From CAVQGM01 sp963712065 (GTDB taxonomy: Bacteria; Actinomycetota; Acidimicrobiia; Acidimicrobiales; Acidimicrobilacustridaceae), in contig CAVQGM010000002.1 of NCBI GenBank assembly GCA_963712065.1, positions 1,302,001-1,366,000 of the forward strand: DNA of 64,000 nt, in the 5' to 3' direction. Shown here in pieces: positions 38,203 to 46,661 of the stretch. The notes below the pieces were generated by a model, which had not been told where the DNA came from, searched no databases, and saw only the letters and a program-made list of their open reading frames with translations. The position numbers and the translations under genes are program-made. Each line of letters starts with the position of its first letter. The first letter of the stretch is position 1.

Positions 38203-40920
38203 TCAACCCTTCGCGTCGGCCCAGGTCCGGCCGTAGCTGAGGTTCACCTCGAGCGGCACCCGGAGGTCGAACGCACCCGACATGGCCGCCAGCACCAGGT
38301 CGGTCACCTCGGCGCGCTCGACCGGGTCGACCTCGACGAGCACCTCGTCGTGCACCTGCAGGATGACGCGCGATCGCTGCCCGCTGCGTTCGAGGGCCTC
38401 GTCGAGCCGCACCAGGGCGACCTTGAAGATGTCGGCGGCGAGGCCCTGGATGCCGGCGTTCATCGCCTGGCGCTCCCCAGCCTGGCGGATCCGGTAGTTC
38501 GACGAGCTGAGCTCGGGGATCTGTCGGCGTCGGCCGAAGAGGGTCTCGGTGTACCCCCGCTCGCGGGCGTCGGCGACGGTGCGGTCCATGTAGTCCCGCA
38601 CGGCGGGGAACGCCTCGAAGTAGGCGTCGAGGATGGTCTGGGCCTCGTCGGTGGGGATGCCGAGGCGTTGCCCGAGCCCGTAGGCCTCCATGCCGTAGGC
38701 GAGGCCGTAGGAGACCATCTTGGCCTTCGACCGCTGGTCGATGGTGACGGCTGCGGGCTCGACCCCGAACACCCGGGACGCGGTGGCGGTGTGGATGTCC
38801 TGGCCGGTCTCGAAGGCGTGGATGAGGCCCGGGTCCTCGGCGAGGTGGGCGATGCAGCGGAGCTCGATCTGGTTGTAGTCGGCGACGAGCAGGTCGTAGC
38901 CCTCGGCGGGCACGAACGCCTTGCGGAACGCCCGCCCGACCTCGCTGCGCACCGGGATGTTGTGCAGGTTGGGCGCGTCGGAGCTGAGCCGACCGGTGCG
39001 GGCCACCGTCTGGTTGAAGGTGGCATGGATGCGCCCGTCGGGCTGCACCTCGGCGAGGAGGCCCTCGCCGTAGGTCGACCGGAGCTTCTCGACCTCTCGG
39101 TACTGCAGCAGGTGGTCGACGATCGGGTGCTGGCCGGCGAGCTTCTCGAGGGACGCGGCGTCGGTCGAGTAGCCGGTCTTGGTCTTCTTCTGCGGCGTGA
39201 GGCCGATCTCGTCGAACAGGATCTCGCGCAGCTGGGGGGTGGAGTTCACGTTGAACTCCCGGCCGGCGTCGCTCCAGATCTCGCGCTTGAGGCGGTCGCA
39301 CTCGTCGATCAGCTCGTCGCTCAGCCGGCGGAGCTCGTCGACGTCGACACCCACGCCGACGATCTCCATCTTGGCCAGCACCCGGACGAGCGGGACCTCG
39401 ATGTCGTCGTGGAGGCGTTGCAGCCCACGGGCATCGAGGGCCGCGCTCAGCGGGGCGACGAGGCGGTCGACGGCCAACGCCCGTCGGGCGGCGACCCGCG
39501 ACGCCGCGACGGTGTCCTCACCCAGGTCGAGCTGGCCCTCGGACGGTCCCGAGTCGTCGGGGAGCCGGAGCGAGGCGAACCGCTCGAGCATCTCCTCGAG
39601 GAGGTAGCGCGACTCGGCGGGGTCGACGAGGTAGGCCGCGATCATCGTGTCGATGCGCAACGTCCGCACCTCGAGGCCGTAGTCGTGCAGGCCCCGCATG
39701 AGCGCCTTGGCGTCGTGGGCGGCGAGCGGCCGGCCGGCACCTCCCGTGCCGTGCCGCCCCGGCGGCGGCGGGGCGAACAGCTCGGCGAGGGCGTCGGCCA
39801 CCGCCGGCTCGGCGAGCAGCGACGCCGGGAGCCAGGCCACCTCGGCCCGGGCGGGATCGACCACGACGGCGAGCCCCTCGAGCGGTGATCGGCCGGGCGT
39901 GCCCTCCCAGGCCGGGGCCACGGCGAGCGGCCCGTCACCGGTGGCCAAAGAACGCACCAGGGCGGCGGCGGCATCGGCGTCGTCGAGCTCGGTGACCTCG
40001 GCCTCGATCACGTCGCCGCCCGTCCCCTCGGCGGGCGCCGCCGTCTCGGCGACGTCGAGCGCCTCGACGAGCCGGTCGAAGAGCGTCCGGAACTCGAGGA
40101 AGTCGAACAGCTGCCGGACCTCGTCGAGGTCGAAACCGCCGAGGACGAGGGCCTCGGGGTCGACGTCGAGGTCGACGTCGCGGATGAGCTTCATCACCTC
40201 GGCGTTCATCCGCACCTGCGGCTCGGCGGCGGCCAGGTTCTGGCGGAGCTTCGGCGTCAGCTCGTCGACGTGCTCGAAGATGCCGTCGAGGCCGCCGTAC
40301 TGGTTGACCAGCTTGGCCGCGGTCTTCTCCCCGACCCCCGGCACACCGGGCAGGTTGTCGGAGGTGTCGCCCCGCAACGAGGCGTACTCGACGTAGCGCT
40401 CGGGTCGCACGCCGGTGCGCTCCTCGATGCCGGCCTCGTCGTACAGGGCGTAGTCGGACACGCCGCGCCGGTTGTAGAGCACCTTCACGTGCGGGTCCTC
40501 GACGAGCTGGTAGGCGTCCCGATCGCCGGTGACGATGAGGACGTCGTCGCCTTCGTCGCGAGCCCGCGTGGCCAGCGTGGCGATGATGTCGTCGGCCTCG
40601 AAGCCCGCCACCTCGACGATGGGGATGCCGAGCGTCTCGACGACCTGGCGCACCAGCCCGATCTGCTGGCGGAGGATGTCGGGCGCCGCCTCGCGGTTGG
40701 CCTTGTAGGTGTCGACCGCCTCGTGCCGGAACGTCGGCTCGGGCCGGTCGAACGCCACCGCCACGTGCTCGGGCGTGTGGTCCCGCAGCAGGTTGATCAG
40801 CATCGAGGTGAAGCCGAACACCGCGTTGGTGACCTGACCCGAGGCCGTGGCCATGTCGGTGGGCAGGGCGAAGAAGGCTCGGTAGGTGAGCGAGTTGCCG
40901 TCGACGAGCATCACCGTCAT
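38203..40920 (-). CDS. polA: DNA polymerase I
   Basis: A 905-residue PolA for Okazaki fragment processing and repair. The N-terminal 5' nuclease domain (~1-290) has LVDGNSLTYRAFFA, VAFDRPEPTFRHE, GFEADDIIATLA, VTGDRDAYQLV and RGDTSDNLPGVPGVGEKTAAKL. The middle exonuclease-like domain lacks the DxE catalytic motif (VVVDPARAEVAWLP), so proofreading is probably absent, as in many actinobacteria. The polymerase domain has motif A DYNQIELRCIAHLAEDPGL, motif B RSKAKMVSYGLAYG (Tyr at the Tyr/Phe selector) and motif C LQVHDEVLVEV. The ATG at 40920 has a near-ideal AGGAGGTGAG ribosome site. It ends 70 nt before the small membrane protein start. Confidence 0.97.
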   Translation of the reverse strand: MTVMLVDGNSLTYRAFFALPTDMATASGQVTNAVFGFTSMLINLLRDHTPEHVAVAFDRPEPTFRHEAVDTYKANREAAPDILRQQIGLVRQVVETLGIPIVEVAGFEADDIIATLATRARDEGDDVLIVTGDRDAYQLVEDPHVKVLYNRRGVSDYALYDEAGIEERTGVRPERYVEYASLRGDTSDNLPGVPGVGEKTAAKLVNQYGGLDGIFEHVDELTPKLRQNLAAAEPQVRMNAEVMKLIRDVDLDVDPEALVLGGFDLDEVRQLFDFLEFRTLFDRLVEALDVAETAAPAEGTGGDVIEAEVTELDDADAAAALVRSLATGDGPLAVAPAWEGTPGRSPLEGLAVVVDPARAEVAWLPASLLAEPAVADALAELFAPPPPGRHGTGGAGRPLAAHDAKALMRGLHDYGLEVRTLRIDTMIAAYLVDPAESRYLLEEMLERFASLRLPDDSGPSEGQLDLGEDTVAASRVAARRALAVDRLVAPLSAALDARGLQRLHDDIEVPLVRVLAKMEIVGVGVDVDELRRLSDELIDECDRLKREIWSDAGREFNVNSTPQLREILFDEIGLTPQKKTKTGYSTDAASLEKLAGQHPIVDHLLQYREVEKLRSTYGEGLLAEVQPDGRIHATFNQTVARTGRLSSDAPNLHNIPVRSEVGRAFRKAFVPAEGYDLLVADYNQIELRCIAHLAEDPGLIHAFETGQDIHTATASRVFGVEPAAVTIDQRSKAKMVSYGLAYGMEAYGLGQRLGIPTDEAQTILDAYFEAFPAVRDYMDRTVADARERGYTETLFGRRRQIPELSSSNYRIRQAGERQAMNAGIQGLAADIFKVALVRLDEALERSGQRSRVILQVHDEVLVEVDPVERAEVTDLVLAAMSGAFDLRVPLEVNLSYGRTWADAKG

Positions 40921-40968
40921 CGCCGGCTCACCTCCTGGGAGGGTGGGTCTGGCCCCCGGGTGGGTGGG

Positions 40969-41550
40969 TCACGAACCGGGTGCGAGCTCGCCGGCGATGA
41001 CCCGCTCGCTGATCGCCTTCATCGTCATCCGCTCCTGCATGGCGGTCTTCTGGATGAACGAGAAGGCGTCGGCCTCGGACAGGCCTCGCTCGTCCATGAG
41101 CTTGCCCTTGGCCCGGTCGACCACCTTGCGCGTCTCGAGCTGGTCCTCGAGCGACTCGGTCTGGTCCTGCAGCGCCTTGATCTCCCGGAAGCGACCGATG
41201 GCCACCTCGATGGCCGGGATCAGCTCGCTGCGCTGGAAGGGCTTGACCAGGTAGGCGAGGGCGCCGGCGTCGCGGGCCTGCTCGATGAGGTCGCGCTGGC
41301 TGAACGCGGTCAGGATCAACACCGCCGCCCGTCGCTCTCCGGCGATCTCACGGGCCGCCGACAACCCGTCGAGGCCCGGCATCTTGATGTCGAGGATCGC
41401 GATGTCGGGCTCGTGCTGCTTCACCAGGTCGACGGCCTCGTCACCCCGACCGGTCTCGCCGACGATCTCGTAGCCCTCCTCTTCGAGGGTCTCCTTGAGG
41501 TCGAGGCGGATGATGGCCTCGTCCTCGGCGATGACGACACGGGTCGGCAC
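40969..41550 (-). CDS. ANTAR-domain response regulator (PdtaR-like)
   Basis: A 193-residue regulator: receiver domain 1-120 with D10-E11, phospho-acceptor D54 in IAILDIKMPGLDG and Lys in YLVKPF; then a C-terminal ANTAR RNA-binding domain (~125-180: LEDQLETRKVVDRAKGKLMDERGLSEADAFSFIQKTAMQERMTMKAIS). ANTAR proteins bind paired hairpins and prevent transcription termination; in mycobacteria PdtaR is controlled by the PdtaS kinase. No kinase is adjacent here. Start is GTG at 41550 after AAAGGACG. A TAGGCT at 41631-41636 is a candidate -10, giving a ~75-nt leader. Confidence 0.9.
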   Translation of the reverse strand: MPTRVVIAEDEAIIRLDLKETLEEEGYEIVGETGRGDEAVDLVKQHEPDIAILDIKMPGLDGLSAAREIAGERRAAVLILTAFSQRDLIEQARDAGALAYLVKPFQRSELIPAIEVAIGRFREIKALQDQTESLEDQLETRKVVDRAKGKLMDERGLSEADAFSFIQKTAMQERMTMKAISERVIAGELAPGS

Positions 41551-41630
41551 CGGCGCGTCCTTTCTGGTGGCTCGGGTCGCCTGCTCGGCTCCGGATGGAT
41601 CCTGGCACGGCGGGGCCCGCCGTCGGGCGC

Positions 41631-41636
41631 AGCCTA
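41631..41636 (-). promoter_or_regulatory. Candidate -10 for the ANTAR regulator
   Basis: TAGGCT on the minus strand, ~80 nt before the GTG at 41550; this hexamer is identical to the -10 elements of uvrA and uvrB. The gene also has a clear ribosome site, so it would be leadered. Confidence 0.35.
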
Positions 41637-41663
41637 GTGGGAGGGCCGGACGCCGAAAGCCAC

Positions 41664-41957
41664 TCAGCCGAGCTCGGCGACGAGCCGGTCGAGCAGGTCG
41701 TCCTGCACCCGCTCGAGGCGCTCGATCGACGCCGCCACGTCCCGGCGGTGGCGCTCCATGGCCTCGGCGTGGCGCTGGGCGTCGCGATGCTCCCGCTCGG
41801 CGAGCGGGGTCTCGGACACGAGGGAGCGGATCCGGGCCTCCTCGGCGTTGTCGGCGAGCTGGGCCAGCTGCTCGTCGGCGACCGAAAGGTCGCGCCGGAG
41901 CAGGCGCAGCTCGTCACCGACCTCGGTCAACCTGCGTTCGAGCAGGGCCTTCGACAT
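41664..41957 (-). CDS. Small coiled-coil protein of unknown function
   Basis: A 97-residue, highly charged, helical protein (SKALLERRLTEVGDELRLLRRDLSVADEQLAQLADNAEEARIRSL... RHRRDVAASIERLERVQDDLLDRLVAEL) with heptad-like leucine spacing over two segments and no membrane helix. It resembles short actinobacterial coiled-coil proteins with no assigned role. A TACACT box lies 6 nt before the ATG, supporting a leaderless message and this start. It lies between the tRNA-Leu/small membrane ORF and the ANTAR regulator. Confidence 0.7.
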   Translation of the reverse strand: MSKALLERRLTEVGDELRLLRRDLSVADEQLAQLADNAEEARIRSLVSETPLAEREHRDAQRHAEAMERHRRDVAASIERLERVQDDLLDRLVAELG

Positions 41958-41963
41958 GGGAAA

Positions 41964-41969
41964 AGTGTA
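41964..41969 (-). promoter_or_regulatory. Leaderless -10 for the coiled-coil protein
   Basis: The minus strand reads TACACT-TTTCCC-ATG, so transcription should begin at the A of the start codon. Confidence 0.5.
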
Positions 41970-42016
41970 GGTGCCACCGCCGAGCTCCCGGCGTACCCCG
42001 TGCCCGATGGTGCTTC

Positions 42017-42193
42017 CTACGGCCGCCCGTAGGTGGCGTAGAACTCGTCGGCGTGGCGTCGCATGGTCCGACGCCGGTAGGTGCGCACGCCGATGACGGC
42101 GCCGATCACCGCCAGGAGCAGGAGCGTCCGCAGGCGGATCCGGGGACGTCGTCTCGCGCCGGGCTGCGGTTGGGCTGTCGGATCGCTGGTCAT
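42017..42193 (-). CDS. Small membrane protein starting at the tRNA CCA end
   Basis: A 58-residue protein: a Pro/Arg-rich N-terminus (SDPTAQPQPGARRRPRIRL), one hydrophobic helix (~22-36, RTLLLLAVIGAVIGV) and a basic tail ending RRHADEFYATYGRP. The A of its ATG is the last A of the encoded CCA of tRNA-Leu, so it lacks any leader of its own. Either it is read from the tRNA precursor after 3' processing as a leaderless message, or the frame is fortuitous. No alternative start is better. Confidence 0.5.
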   Translation of the reverse strand: MTSDPTAQPQPGARRRPRIRLRTLLLLAVIGAVIGVRTYRRRTMRRHADEFYATYGRP

Positions 42194-42279
42194 GGTGCGG
42201 CGGGTGGGATTCGAACCCACAAGTCCTTGCGGACAGCAGGGTTTGAGCCTGCCCTGTATGCCGGTTCCAGCACCGCCGC
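42193..42279 (-). tRNA. tRNA-Leu(CAA)
   Basis: Acceptor stem GCGGCGG pairs with CCGCCGC, then discriminator A and an encoded CCA. D stem CTG/CAG with AACCGG in the loop; anticodon stem GCAGG/CCTGC with loop CTCAAAC, anticodon CAA, reading UUG. A long variable arm (TGTCCGCAAGGACTT) marks a class II tRNA, consistent with Leu. T arm GTGGG-TTCGAAT-CCCAC. fabD lies divergently to the right. Confidence 0.95.
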
Positions 42280-42364
42280 GGGAACGCCAGGAACGGTACC
42301 CCGTAACGGCGAGCGTGATCGCCGGGTCAGAGGGCCGACGCCGTCACGAGAGGGGTCCCCACCG

Positions 42365-43384
42365 ATGTCCGACGCCGGTCCCGGCATGCTCGCGTTCACC
42401 TTCCCGGGGCAGGGCTCCCAGAAGCCGGGCATGGGGTCGCCCTGGACCGGGCACCCGTCGTGGGAGCTGGTGGCCGCGGCGTCGACCGCCACCGGGCGCG
42501 GCATCGACCACCTCCTGCTCGACGCCGACGCCGACGAGCTCCGCGAGACCCGCAACGCCCAGCTCGCCACCTTCGTGCTCAGCCTCGTGGTCCTCGACGC
42601 CGTGGCGCGGACGGGCGTCGAGGCCGCGGCCCTCGCCGGCCACAGCCTCGGCGAGTACTCCGCCCTCGCGGCCGCCGGGGCCCTGTCGTTCGAGGACGGC
42701 GCCCGGCTCGTCGCCGAGCGGGGCGAAGCCATGCAGGCCGCCGCCGGCGAGCGGGCCGGCACCATGCGGGCGGTGCTCGGCCTGGCCCTCGGCGAGGTCG
42801 AGCTGGCCTGCGCCCGCGTCGACGGCGACGTGTGGGTCGCCAACGACAACGCGCCCGGGCAGGTCGTGATCGCCGGCGCGCCCGACGCCCTCGACCTCGC
42901 CGCCGCCGAGGCCAAGGAGCTGGGCGCCAAGAAGGTCGTGCCGGTGGCGGTCAGCGGCGCGTTCCACACCCCGTTCATGGCCTCGGCCCGCGATCGGCTG
43001 CGCGAGGCCATCGCCTCGGCCGAGCTCCGCGACCCCGAGGTGCCGGTGTACGCCAACGTCGACGCCGCCCCCCACCGCACCGGCGACGAGTGGCCCTCGC
43101 TGCTGGACGCCGGCCTCTGCCGGCCGGTGCGGTGGCGACCCACGCTCGAGGCCCTGGGCGCCGCCGGCGTGTCGACCGTCGTCGAGGTGGGACCCGGGAC
43201 CGTGCTCACCGGCATGGCGAAGCGCACGATGACGGGGGCCCGCACCCTCTCGGTCGCGGTGCCCGCCGACCTCGACGGCCTCTCGGAGGTGCTGGCCTCA
43301 CCGCCGCCCAGCCGCGAGGCGCTCGAGCCACCACCGGGCCGGCCCGTCGACCGGCCGCGCGCCGACGGCGACCCCGCGCCGTGA
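42365..43384 (+). CDS. fabD: Malonyl-CoA:ACP transacylase FabD
   Basis: FabD loads malonyl groups onto acyl carrier protein for type II fatty acid synthesis. The 339-residue protein shows FTFPGQGSQKPGMG at the N-terminus, the nucleophile elbow GHSLGEYSAL, Arg in GEAMQAA-type motif, VANDNAPGQVVIAG, the catalytic His in VSGAFHTPFMA and VVEVGPGTVLTGM near the end. A Pro-rich tail of about 30 residues follows. The ATG at 42365 follows GAGAGG. It leads a rightward fab cluster (fabD, fabG, acpP, fabF). Confidence 0.95.
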   Translation: MSDAGPGMLAFTFPGQGSQKPGMGSPWTGHPSWELVAAASTATGRGIDHLLLDADADELRETRNAQLATFVLSLVVLDAVARTGVEAAALAGHSLGEYSALAAAGALSFEDGARLVAERGEAMQAAAGERAGTMRAVLGLALGEVELACARVDGDVWVANDNAPGQVVIAGAPDALDLAAAEAKELGAKKVVPVAVSGAFHTPFMASARDRLREAIASAELRDPEVPVYANVDAAPHRTGDEWPSLLDAGLCRPVRWRPTLEALGAAGVSTVVEVGPGTVLTGMAKRTMTGARTLSVAVPADLDGLSEVLASPPPSREALEPPPGRPVDRPRADGDPAP

Positions 43385-43496
43385 CGGGGACGGCGCCGCT
43401 CGGCGTCACCGTCGCCGGTCGGGGCCGTGCCGTGCGGCGGTGGGATTCGCCCGGGGACGACGCGCCACGGCAGGATCTCGATCCCATGGGTGCGAC

Positions 43497-44216
43497 ATGA
43501 GCCGGACCGCGCTCGTCACCGGAGGCACCAAGGGCATCGGGCTCGCCTGCGCGCGGGCGCTCGCGCAGGCCGGCCACCGGGTCGCGGTGACGACCCGCGA
43601 CCCCGATGCGTCGGGCGACGGCCTCGACGGCCTGCTCGTCGTGGCCTGTGACGTGACCGACCCGGCCTCGATCGACGAGGCCTTCGCCACCGTGGAGGAC
43701 GAGCTCGGCCCCGTCGAGATCCTCGTGTCGAACGCCGGTGTCACCGCCGACGGCCTGGTGCTGCGCATGGGCGAGGGCGACTTCGGCCGAGTCGTCGACA
43801 CCAACCTGGCCGGCGGCTTCCGGGTCGCCAAGCGGGCGGTGCGCCGCATGACCCGTGCCCGTTGGGGACGGATCGTGTTCGTCGGCTCGGTGGTGGGCGC
43901 CACCGGCCAGGCCGGCCAGGCCAACTACGCGGCGTCCAAGGCCGGGCTCGTCGGGCTGGCCCGATCGCTCGCCCGTGAGTTCGCCTCCCGCTCGATCACC
44001 GTGAACGTGGTCGCCCCGGGCCCCATCGACACCGACATGCTCGCCGCCGTCGGCGACGATCGCCGCGCCCTGATCGGCGCCGCAGTGCCCCTCGGCCGGC
44101 TCGGCCAGCCCGAGGAGGTGGCCGCCGCCGTGCGCTTCCTCGCGTCCGAGGAGGCCGGGTACGTCACCGGCGCGGTGCTGCCCGTCGACGGTGGCCTGGG
44201 CATGGGTGGCTGGTAG
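43497..44216 (+). CDS. fabG: 3-oxoacyl-ACP reductase FabG
   Basis: FabG reduces beta-ketoacyl-ACP with NADPH. The 239-residue SDR carries TGGTKGIGLACARALA, the NAG motif in ILVSNAGVTADG, catalytic Ser in VFVGSVVG, YxxxK as YAASKAG, and the NVVAPGPIDTDM and GYVTGAVLPVDGGLGMGGW endings typical of FabG rather than other SDRs. It lies 112 nt after fabD and 81 nt before acpP, consistent with a fatty acid synthesis operon. Confidence 0.92.
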   Translation: MSRTALVTGGTKGIGLACARALAQAGHRVAVTTRDPDASGDGLDGLLVVACDVTDPASIDEAFATVEDELGPVEILVSNAGVTADGLVLRMGEGDFGRVVDTNLAGGFRVAKRAVRRMTRARWGRIVFVGSVVGATGQAGQANYAASKAGLVGLARSLAREFASRSITVNVVAPGPIDTDMLAAVGDDRRALIGAAVPLGRLGQPEEVAAAVRFLASEEAGYVTGAVLPVDGGLGMGGW

Positions 44217-44297
44217 CGCAGGTCGTCCCCCATCCGAGCGGGAGGCCGCCTCCGCAGATCATGATGTGCACCAGGAAGCACCCAAGGAGAGACATCG

Positions 44298-44534
44298 GTG
44301 AGTGACGACACGTTCGAGCGGTTCACGAAGTGCGCGGTCGAGGTGCTGGTCGTCGAGCCCGACCAGGTCGGGCTCGACGCCAGGTTCGGCGACGACCTGG
44401 ACGCCGACAGCCTCGACCTCGTCGAGCTGGTCATGGCCCTCGAGGAGGAGTTCGACATCAAGGTCGACGAGTCGGAGCTCGAGGGCATCGAGACCGTGCG
44501 CCAGGCCGTCGACCTCGTCAACTCCAAGCGGTGA
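44298..44534 (+). CDS. acpP: Acyl carrier protein
   Basis: A 78-residue acidic ACP. The phosphopantetheine attachment serine is in DADSLDLVELVMALEEEF, and helix 3 follows with ESELEGIETVRQAVDLV. Start is GTG at 44298 after AAGGAGAGA, a strong ribosome site fitting a highly expressed protein. Its stop overlaps the fabF ATG by one base (TGATG), so the two are coupled. Confidence 0.95.
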   Translation: MSDDTFERFTKCAVEVLVVEPDQVGLDARFGDDLDADSLDLVELVMALEEEFDIKVDESELEGIETVRQAVDLVNSKR

Positions 44535-45712
44535 TGGACGGCAGCCCTCGACGGGTCGCCGTGACCGGTGTCGGCGTGGTCTCGCCGTGCGGCATCGGGG
44601 TCGAGGCGTTCTGGGAGGGGCTGACCGGCCCGGCTCCGGAGGGTGAGCACCGGGCCCACGACTTCGACCCGGCCACCGTGTTCGACAACCCGAAGGAGGC
44701 ACGCCGCACCGACCGGTTCGCGCAGTTCGCGCTGGCCGCCGCCGCCGAGGCGCTGGCCATGGCCGGTGAACCCACCGCCGACCCGCTGCGACGGGGCGTG
44801 TGGATCGGCACCGGCGTCGGCGGCCTGATCACCGTCGAGGACCAGGTCGTCGTCCGCCACGACAAGGGCGAGCGACGGGTGTCGCCGTTCCTCGTGCCGA
44901 TGATGATGCCCAACGCCGCCGCCGCCGGCGTGTCGATGCGCCACGGTTGGCAGGGCCCGTGCGAGACCACGACCACGGCGTGTGCCGCCGGCACCCACTC
45001 CGTGGCCAACGGGGCCCGGCTCATCGCCGGGGGCCGCTGCGACGTGGTGCTCGCCGGCAGCAGCGAGGCGGCCATGACCCCCACCGCCCTCGCCGGGTTC
45101 GGGAACATGACCGCGCTGTCGACGTCCGGGGTGTCACGGCCGTTCGACGCCGACCGCGACGGGTTCGTCCTGGCCGAGGGGGCGGCCGTGCTGCTGCTCG
45201 AGGCGTGGGAGGAGGCCGAGGGACGCGGCGCCACCATCCTCGCCGAGGTGCTCGGCGCGGCCAGCACCGCCGACGCCCACCACATCACCGCCCCCTCGCC
45301 GGGCGGGGCCGGTGCCGTCGCGTGCATGGAGCTGGCCCTCGCCGACGCCGGCGTGACCCCCGCGGAGGTCCGCCAGATCAACGCCCACGGCACGTCGACC
45401 CCGCTCAACGACGCCGCCGAGGCCGAGGCCATCGCCAAGGTCTTCGGCCTCCCCGGGCCGCCGGTGACCTCCATCAAGGGCGTCACCGGCCACTCCCTCG
45501 GCGCCGCCGGCGCCCTCGAGGCCGCCGCCGTGGTGCTGTCGATGGCGAAGGGCCTGATCCCCCCGACGGTCGGGCTCCGGGCGGTCGACCCCGCCGTGGC
45601 CGCCATCGACGTCGTCCACGGCGAGCCCCGCGCCTGGGAACCGGGCCCCACGCTGTCGAACAGCTTCGGGTTCGGCGGCCACAACGGCTGCCTGGTGCTC
45701 GGGCCCGCCTGA
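44534..45712 (+). CDS. fabF: 3-oxoacyl-ACP synthase II FabF
   Basis: FabF elongates acyl-ACP by Claisen condensation. The 392-residue thiolase-fold enzyme has VAVTGVGVVSPCG at the start, active-site Cys in TTTTACAAGTHSV, His in INAHGTSTPLND, the Lys/His region TSIKGVTGHSLGAAGALEA and the closing NSFGFGGHNGCLVLGP. It completes the fabD-fabG-acpP-fabF set; the dehydratase homologue lies convergently at 46.2 kb. No fabH or fabI is in the window. Confidence 0.95.
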   Translation: MDGSPRRVAVTGVGVVSPCGIGVEAFWEGLTGPAPEGEHRAHDFDPATVFDNPKEARRTDRFAQFALAAAAEALAMAGEPTADPLRRGVWIGTGVGGLITVEDQVVVRHDKGERRVSPFLVPMMMPNAAAAGVSMRHGWQGPCETTTTACAAGTHSVANGARLIAGGRCDVVLAGSSEAAMTPTALAGFGNMTALSTSGVSRPFDADRDGFVLAEGAAVLLLEAWEEAEGRGATILAEVLGAASTADAHHITAPSPGGAGAVACMELALADAGVTPAEVRQINAHGTSTPLNDAAEAEAIAKVFGLPGPPVTSIKGVTGHSLGAAGALEAAAVVLSMAKGLIPPTVGLRAVDPAVAAIDVVHGEPRAWEPGPTLSNSFGFGGHNGCLVLGPA

Positions 45713-45732
45713 CCCCGTGCCCTGGGGTGGCG

Positions 45733-46215
45733 TCAGAGGGCGCCCTCGTGGTCGAGCAACCACCGCTTGACCTCCGTGCCGCCGATCCCGTAGCTGCCCA
45801 GGGAGCCGTCGCTGCGCACCACGCGATGACACGGGATCACGATGGCCACCGGGTTCGTCGCCATCGTCGTGCCCACCGCCCGCATGGCCCCGGGATGCCC
45901 AGCGAGTGCCGCCAGCTCGCCGTAGCCGATGGTGGTGCCGGGCGGCACGGTGCGCAGCGTCTCGAGCACCGACCGCCGGAACGGGGTGACGCCGTCGAGG
46001 TCGACGGGCACGGTGAAGACGAGGTCCCTCCCTTCGAAGTACCGGTGGAGCTGACGCCGCGCCTCGCTCAGGTGCTTCTGCCCCGGCCCCGAACCGGGAG
46101 TGGCGTCCACCCGGATCGCGGCGTCGAGGTGCTCGACCCGCGTGACCCCCCGGTCGGAGGTCTCGACGAGGAACCGGCCGATCGGGGTGGCCACCGCCGC
46201 CCGCCCGCCGCTCAC
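45733..46215 (-). CDS. ogt: Methylated-DNA--protein-cysteine methyltransferase
   Basis: A 160-residue suicidal repair protein that takes methyl groups from O6-methylguanine. The active-site PCHRV appears in NPVAIVIPCHRVVRSDGSLGSYGIGG, preceded by the recognition helix TTIGYGELAALAGHPGAMRAVGTTMATNP. An N-terminal Ogt-type domain is present. It starts with GTG at 46215, overlapping the stop of the dehydratase gene (GTGA). It is the last gene of a three-gene leftward operon. Confidence 0.93.
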   Translation of the reverse strand: MSGGRAAVATPIGRFLVETSDRGVTRVEHLDAAIRVDATPGSGPGQKHLSEARRQLHRYFEGRDLVFTVPVDLDGVTPFRRSVLETLRTVPPGTTIGYGELAALAGHPGAMRAVGTTMATNPVAIVIPCHRVVRSDGSLGSYGIGGTEVKRWLLDHEGAL

Positions 46216-46661
46216 GGGCCGGCCGCCTCGGCGTCGACCAGCACGAAGAGCAGATCGGCCTCGCAGGCGGTGTCGTCGCCGACCGACGCCCGCCCGTGGC
46301 CCTTGCCCGCCCGGGTCGACATGCGGCCGAGCTCCACCTCGAGGTCGAGGACCTCGCCGGGCACGACCTGGCGCCGGAAGCGGACGCGGTCGACGCCTCC
46401 GAACAACGGGAGCCTGCCCGCGGTGTCGCCGTCCGACAGCAGCACGGCGTAGGCGCCGAGCTGCGCCACGGCCTCGAGCATCAGCACACCGGGCAGCGTG
46501 GGGCGTCCGGGGAAGTGGCCGCCGAAGAACGACTCGTCACCGGTCAGGCGCCAGCGGCCGCGGGCCGACACCCCGGGCACGACCTCGGTGACCTCGTCGA
46601 CGAAGAGGAACGGCGGCCGGTGCGGCAGCACCTCGGCGGGTGCCGGCCAGTCGGCGCTCAT
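46212..46661 (-). CDS. FabZ-family hot-dog dehydratase
   Basis: A 149-residue single hot-dog protein resembling 3-hydroxyacyl-ACP dehydratase FabZ. LPHRPPFLFVDEVTEV is the N-terminal helix signature, the catalytic region GGHFPGRPTLPGVLMLEAVAQLGAYAVL retains the active-site His and Glu, and a FGGVDRVRFRRQVVPGEVLDLEVEL strand follows. It probably supplies the dehydratase step missing from the convergent fab cluster, though a specialised acyl dehydratase cannot be excluded. It overlaps both neighbours by 4 nt (ATGA/GTGA). Confidence 0.87.
   Translation of the reverse strand: MSADWPAPAEVLPHRPPFLFVDEVTEVVPGVSARGRWRLTGDESFFGGHFPGRPTLPGVLMLEAVAQLGAYAVLLSDGDTAGRLPLFGGVDRVRFRRQVVPGEVLDLEVELGRMSTRAGKGHGRASVGDDTACEADLLFVLVDAEAAGP

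Noticed and set aside
37214..39301. A 695-codon minus-strand frame joining the methyltransferase with upstream sequence
   Set aside because: The upstream part is an off-frame reading of polA and of the 56-aa protein gene.
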